Shown here in pieces: positions 61,786 through 64,000 of a stretch of 64,000 bases of DNA. A program made the translations under genes and the position numbers. Under the pieces are notes generated by a model, which had not been told where the DNA came from, ran no database searches, and was given only the letters and a program-made list of their open reading frames with translations. Numbering within the stretch: position 1 is the stretch's first letter; every line of letters begins with the position of its first letter. Origin of the DNA: Pseudomonas plecoglossicida NBRC 103162 = DSM 15088 (GTDB lineage: Bacteria; Pseudomonadota; Gammaproteobacteria; Pseudomonadales; Pseudomonadaceae); the NCBI RefSeq assembly GCF_000730665.1, contig NZ_BBIV01000012.1:62001-126000 (forward strand). Direction: 5' to 3'.

Positions 61786-62883
61786 TTACGACAGGCTGGA
61801 AACGTAGTCTTCGAAACCGAATTCGCGTACCACTTCGACGCTGCCGTCGAGTTGCTTGACCGCGATGGACGGCATCTTCAGACCGTTGAACCAGTTTTTC
61901 TTGACCATGGTGTAACCCGCGGTGTCGACGAACGACAGGCGGTCGCCGATGGCCAGCGGACGATCGAATTGGTACTCGCCGAAGATGTCACCTGCCAGGC
62001 ACGACTTGCCGCAGACCATGTAGGTGTGCTCGCCGTCGTTGGGCGCCATCTTGGCGTTGAGGCGGTAGATCAGCAGGTCGAGCAGGTGCGCTTCGATCGA
62101 GCTGTCGACCACGGCCAGGTGCTTGCCGTTGTACAGGGTGTCGAGCACGGTCACTTCCAGCGAGGCGCTGTTGGTGATGGCGGCTTCGCCCGGCTCCAGG
62201 TAGACCTGTACGCCGTAGGTTTGCGAGAAGGCTTTCAGGCGCGCACAGAACGCATCGACTGCGTAATCTTCGCCGGTGAAGTGGATGCCGCCGCCGAGGC
62301 TGACCCACTCGACCTTGTGCAGCAGGTGGCCGAAGCGTTCTTCGATGTGGCTGAGCATCTTGTCGAACAGGCCGAAGTCGCCGTTCTCGCAGTTGTTGTG
62401 GAACATGAAACCGGAGATTTGCGAGATGACCTTCTCGATCTTTTCCGGGTCCCACTCACCCAGGCGGCTGAACGGGCGCGCCGGGTCGGCCAGCAGGTAG
62501 TCGGAGCTGCTCACCTGCGGGTTGACGCGCAGGCCGCGGATCTTGCCTTCGGACTGTTCGGCGAAACGCTGCAGCTGGCCGATCGAGTTGAAGATGATCT
62601 TGTCGCAGTTCTCGAGCATTTCCTCGACCTCGTCATCGGCCCAGGCCACGCTGTAGGCGTGGGTCTCGCCGGCGAATTTCTGGCGGCCGAGCTTGAGCTC
62701 GTAGAGCGACGAAGAGGTGGTGCCGTCCATGTACTGCTGCATCAGGTCGAATACCGACCAGGTGGCAAAGCACTTGAGGGCAAGCAGAGCCTTGGCGCCG
62801 GAGTGTTCGCGCACGTAGGCGATCTTCTCCATGTTGCCCAGCAGCTTGGTTTTATCGATGAGGTAGTAAGGCGTCTTGATCAT
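61786..62883 (-). CDS. nspC: carboxynorspermidine decarboxylase
   Basis: A 365-residue PLP enzyme of the alanine racemase-fold decarboxylases. The PLP lysine is K37 in LLALKCFATW. VSLGGGIHFTGEDY, the motif for phosphate binding, and EPGEAAITNS near 240, with the C-terminal CLAGDIFGEYQF, are present. It removes CO2 from carboxy(nor)spermidine to give the triamine. It is the first gene of the two-gene operon, with a 33 bp gap. Confidence 0.92.
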   Translation of the reverse strand: MIKTPYYLIDKTKLLGNMEKIAYVREHSGAKALLALKCFATWSVFDLMQQYMDGTTSSSLYELKLGRQKFAGETHAYSVAWADDEVEEMLENCDKIIFNSIGQLQRFAEQSEGKIRGLRVNPQVSSSDYLLADPARPFSRLGEWDPEKIEKVISQISGFMFHNNCENGDFGLFDKMLSHIEERFGHLLHKVEWVSLGGGIHFTGEDYAVDAFCARLKAFSQTYGVQVYLEPGEAAITNSASLEVTVLDTLYNGKHLAVVDSSIEAHLLDLLIYRLNAKMAPNDGEHTYMVCGKSCLAGDIFGEYQFDRPLAIGDRLSFVDTAGYTMVKKNWFNGLKMPSIAVKQLDGSVEVVREFGFEDYVSSLS

Positions 62884-63207
62884 TTAAAGGCCCCCGGCCA
62901 GGCCGGCCAAAAAAAGGACACGCATTGTGCCTTCACTTGCTGCATATCGAAAGGGTGGAACGCGTATTTCGTCAGTGCTGCAGTGGTTGCCGGTGAATTT
63001 TTCCGGCGATGGCGGGTTCAGTAGTACAGGGGCAAGTGAACAGGCTGATGACAGCCTGACAGATGGCAGGGGGAATCCGATGAGCGCGTTTCACGCAAGA
63101 GGATTTTCGCCTGTGCTGGCCTCATCGCCGGCAAGCCTGCTTCCACAGGGGGCGGCGTCACTTTTTGTGGGAGCCGGCTTGCCGGCGATAAGGCCAGTAA
63201 AGGCAAC
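62884..63207. other. intergenic region with a REP pair
   Basis: A 324 bp gap with the nspC promoter at its left and an inverted pair of REPs at 63118-63195. No gene is seen. Confidence 0.6.
63118..63195. repeat. inverted pair of REP elements
   Basis: GGCCTCATCGCCGGCAAGCC (63118-63149) and TGTGGGAGCCGGCTTGCCGG with CGATAAGGCC (63166-63195). Confidence 0.9.
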
Positions 63208-64000
63208 TCAGCTGGCCTGCTCGAGCCAAGCCTGGATCTGCTCCAGCGTCGCCGTGGCGCCCCCGCAGACCACGACCAGCACCTTGTCGAAGCCCGCCAG
63301 CGCCCCAGGTTCCTGAACCAGCGCCAACGCTGCGCCGCAGGCGGGCTCCACCAGCACGCGATGGTCACGCAGGAACCGCTGGCACGCCTCAAGCGCGGCC
63401 CGGTCACTCACCAGGTGGCTATGCACCGGATGCTTGCGCGTACAGGCCAGCGCCTGCTCGGCAACGCGCTTGGCGCCCAGCGACGTGGCCAGCGAAGCGA
63501 TGCGCTCGAGCTCCACCGTATGGCCGGCTTGCATGGCCGCGTGCAGCGAAGCTGCACCCTCGGTCTCGACGGCCAGCACGGGCACGTCGCTCCAACCGTT
63601 GCGTTCCAGGCCCTCGACCACGCCGCTGAGCAAGCCACCACCGCCGACCGAGAGCACCACCGCATCGGGCTTGAACCCGGCCGCGGCCAGCTCGTCGACC
63701 AGGCTGGCATGGCCAGTCCACAGCAGTTGATCGTCGAACGGGTGGATGAACGCGTCGTTGGCACCCACCAGGGTCAGCGCCAGCGCGTTGGCCTCCTGCC
63801 AGGAACTGCCGTGCACCACAACCTTGGCATCCTCCTGGCGCAGCAGCTCCTTGGCCCGTTCCGTGGTGGTCTCGGGCACCACCACCGTCACCGGCACGCC
63901 CAGCTTGCGGCCGGCATAGGCCACCGCCAGGCCAGCGTTACCACCGGATGAAGACACGAAATGCCGTGCGCCACGGGCGTGATGGACCTCGCAGGCATGG
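63208..64000 (-). CDS. PLP-dependent serine/threonine dehydratase-like protein, cut by window edge
   Basis: The frame is open from base 64000 to the stop at 63208, 263 codons. SSSGGNAGLAVAYAGRKLG, which holds the PLP phosphate-facing asparagine loop, and VLSVGGGGLLSGV (glycine-rich PLP phosphate loop) match the L-serine dehydratase class, and the C-terminal VVCGGATATLEQIQ the last strand with the Ser/Cys near the PLP nitrogen. The N-terminus with the PLP lysine is outside the window. It likely deaminates serine or threonine. A GTG at 63957 is in frame but internal. Confidence 0.9.
   Translation of the reverse strand, partial: HACEVHHARGARHFVSSSGGNAGLAVAYAGRKLGVPVTVVVPETTTERAKELLRQEDAKVVVHGSSWQEANALALTLVGANDAFIHPFDDQLLWTGHASLVDELAAAGFKPDAVVLSVGGGGLLSGVVEGLERNGWSDVPVLAVETEGAASLHAAMQAGHTVELERIASLATSLGAKRVAEQALACTRKHPVHSHLVSDRAALEACQRFLRDHRVLVEPACGAALALVQEPGALAGFDKVLVVVCGGATATLEQIQAWLEQAS

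Noticed and set aside
28202..63195. CRISPR array
   Set aside because: The repeated GCCGGCTTGCCGGC units are palindromic REPs scattered between genes, not evenly spaced direct repeats with spacers.

Overview
The window is a high-GC Pseudomonas chromosome segment, most likely from the P. putida group. The evidence is the gene content (gcd next to an OprB porin, an MHS-type MFS carrier, pgm, a carboxynorspermidine gene pair, NEL and Rhs polymorphic proteins) and the many intergenic palindromes built on a GCCGGCTTGCCGGC core, which are Pseudomonas REP elements. No tRNA, rRNA, CRISPR array, prophage or intact insertion sequence was seen.

Layout. 1-2411: a large minus-strand membrane protein cut by the left edge, with a branched-chain-amino-acid-receptor-like region and a C-terminal membrane bundle. 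2.7-6.7 kb: LysE exporter, a truncated-looking RcnB protein, a Nudix hydrolase, and a LysR regulator divergent from a quinone-reductase-like dehydrogenase. 6.8-9.9 kb: an AT-rich gap with a 38-codon ORF behind a perfect Shine-Dalgarno, then a two-gene operon of an unrecognised protein and a GntR/MocR-type regulator whose PLP lysine is missing. 10-13.9 kb: a FAN1-like VRR-NUC nuclease overlapping an XPD/DinG-type helicase that carries its own N-terminal PD-(D/E)XK nuclease. 14-19 kb: pgm, pirin, UvrD-like helicase. 19-23.9 kb: a 1623-residue NEL-type E3 ubiquitin ligase/LRR protein. 24-28.2 kb: two alpha/beta hydrolases (one without its serine nucleophile), a glyoxalase-fold protein and an MFS carrier.

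28.2-35.4 kb: small metabolic genes, a LysR regulator, and a divergent cluster (flavin monooxygenase and RidA one way, DUF1028 and an ArgE-like deacylase the other) that looks like a catabolic unit for an N-containing compound. 35.8-38.2 kb: DcrB-like protein plus a frameshifted, truncated Rhs gene ending in a long hairpin. 38.3-42.1 kb: OprB and membrane glucose dehydrogenase (periplasmic glucose oxidation). 42.3-52.8 kb: exporters, an AraC/GlxA regulator, CAP protein, a TonB receptor reduced by an internal deletion but keeping a Fur box, SleB hydrolase, AEC carrier, two LysR regulators, SodC, a START protein and ureidoglycine aminohydrolase. 53-55 kb: a lower-GC, probably acquired, secreted metzincin with Ig-like repeats. 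55-60.4 kb: beta-propeller protein, DMT carrier, an operon of histidine phosphatase, PAP2 phosphatase and methyltransferase, and a second methyltransferase. 60.5-64 kb: carboxynorspermidine dehydrogenase and decarboxylase (spermidine-type polyamine synthesis), then a serine dehydratase-like gene cut by the right edge.

The best candidates for something undescribed are the PLP-lysine-less MocR operon with its upstream small ORF, the edge-truncated receptor-like membrane protein, and the nuclease/helicase pair. The window also shows gene decay: Rhs, the TonB receptor and probably rcnB are broken.
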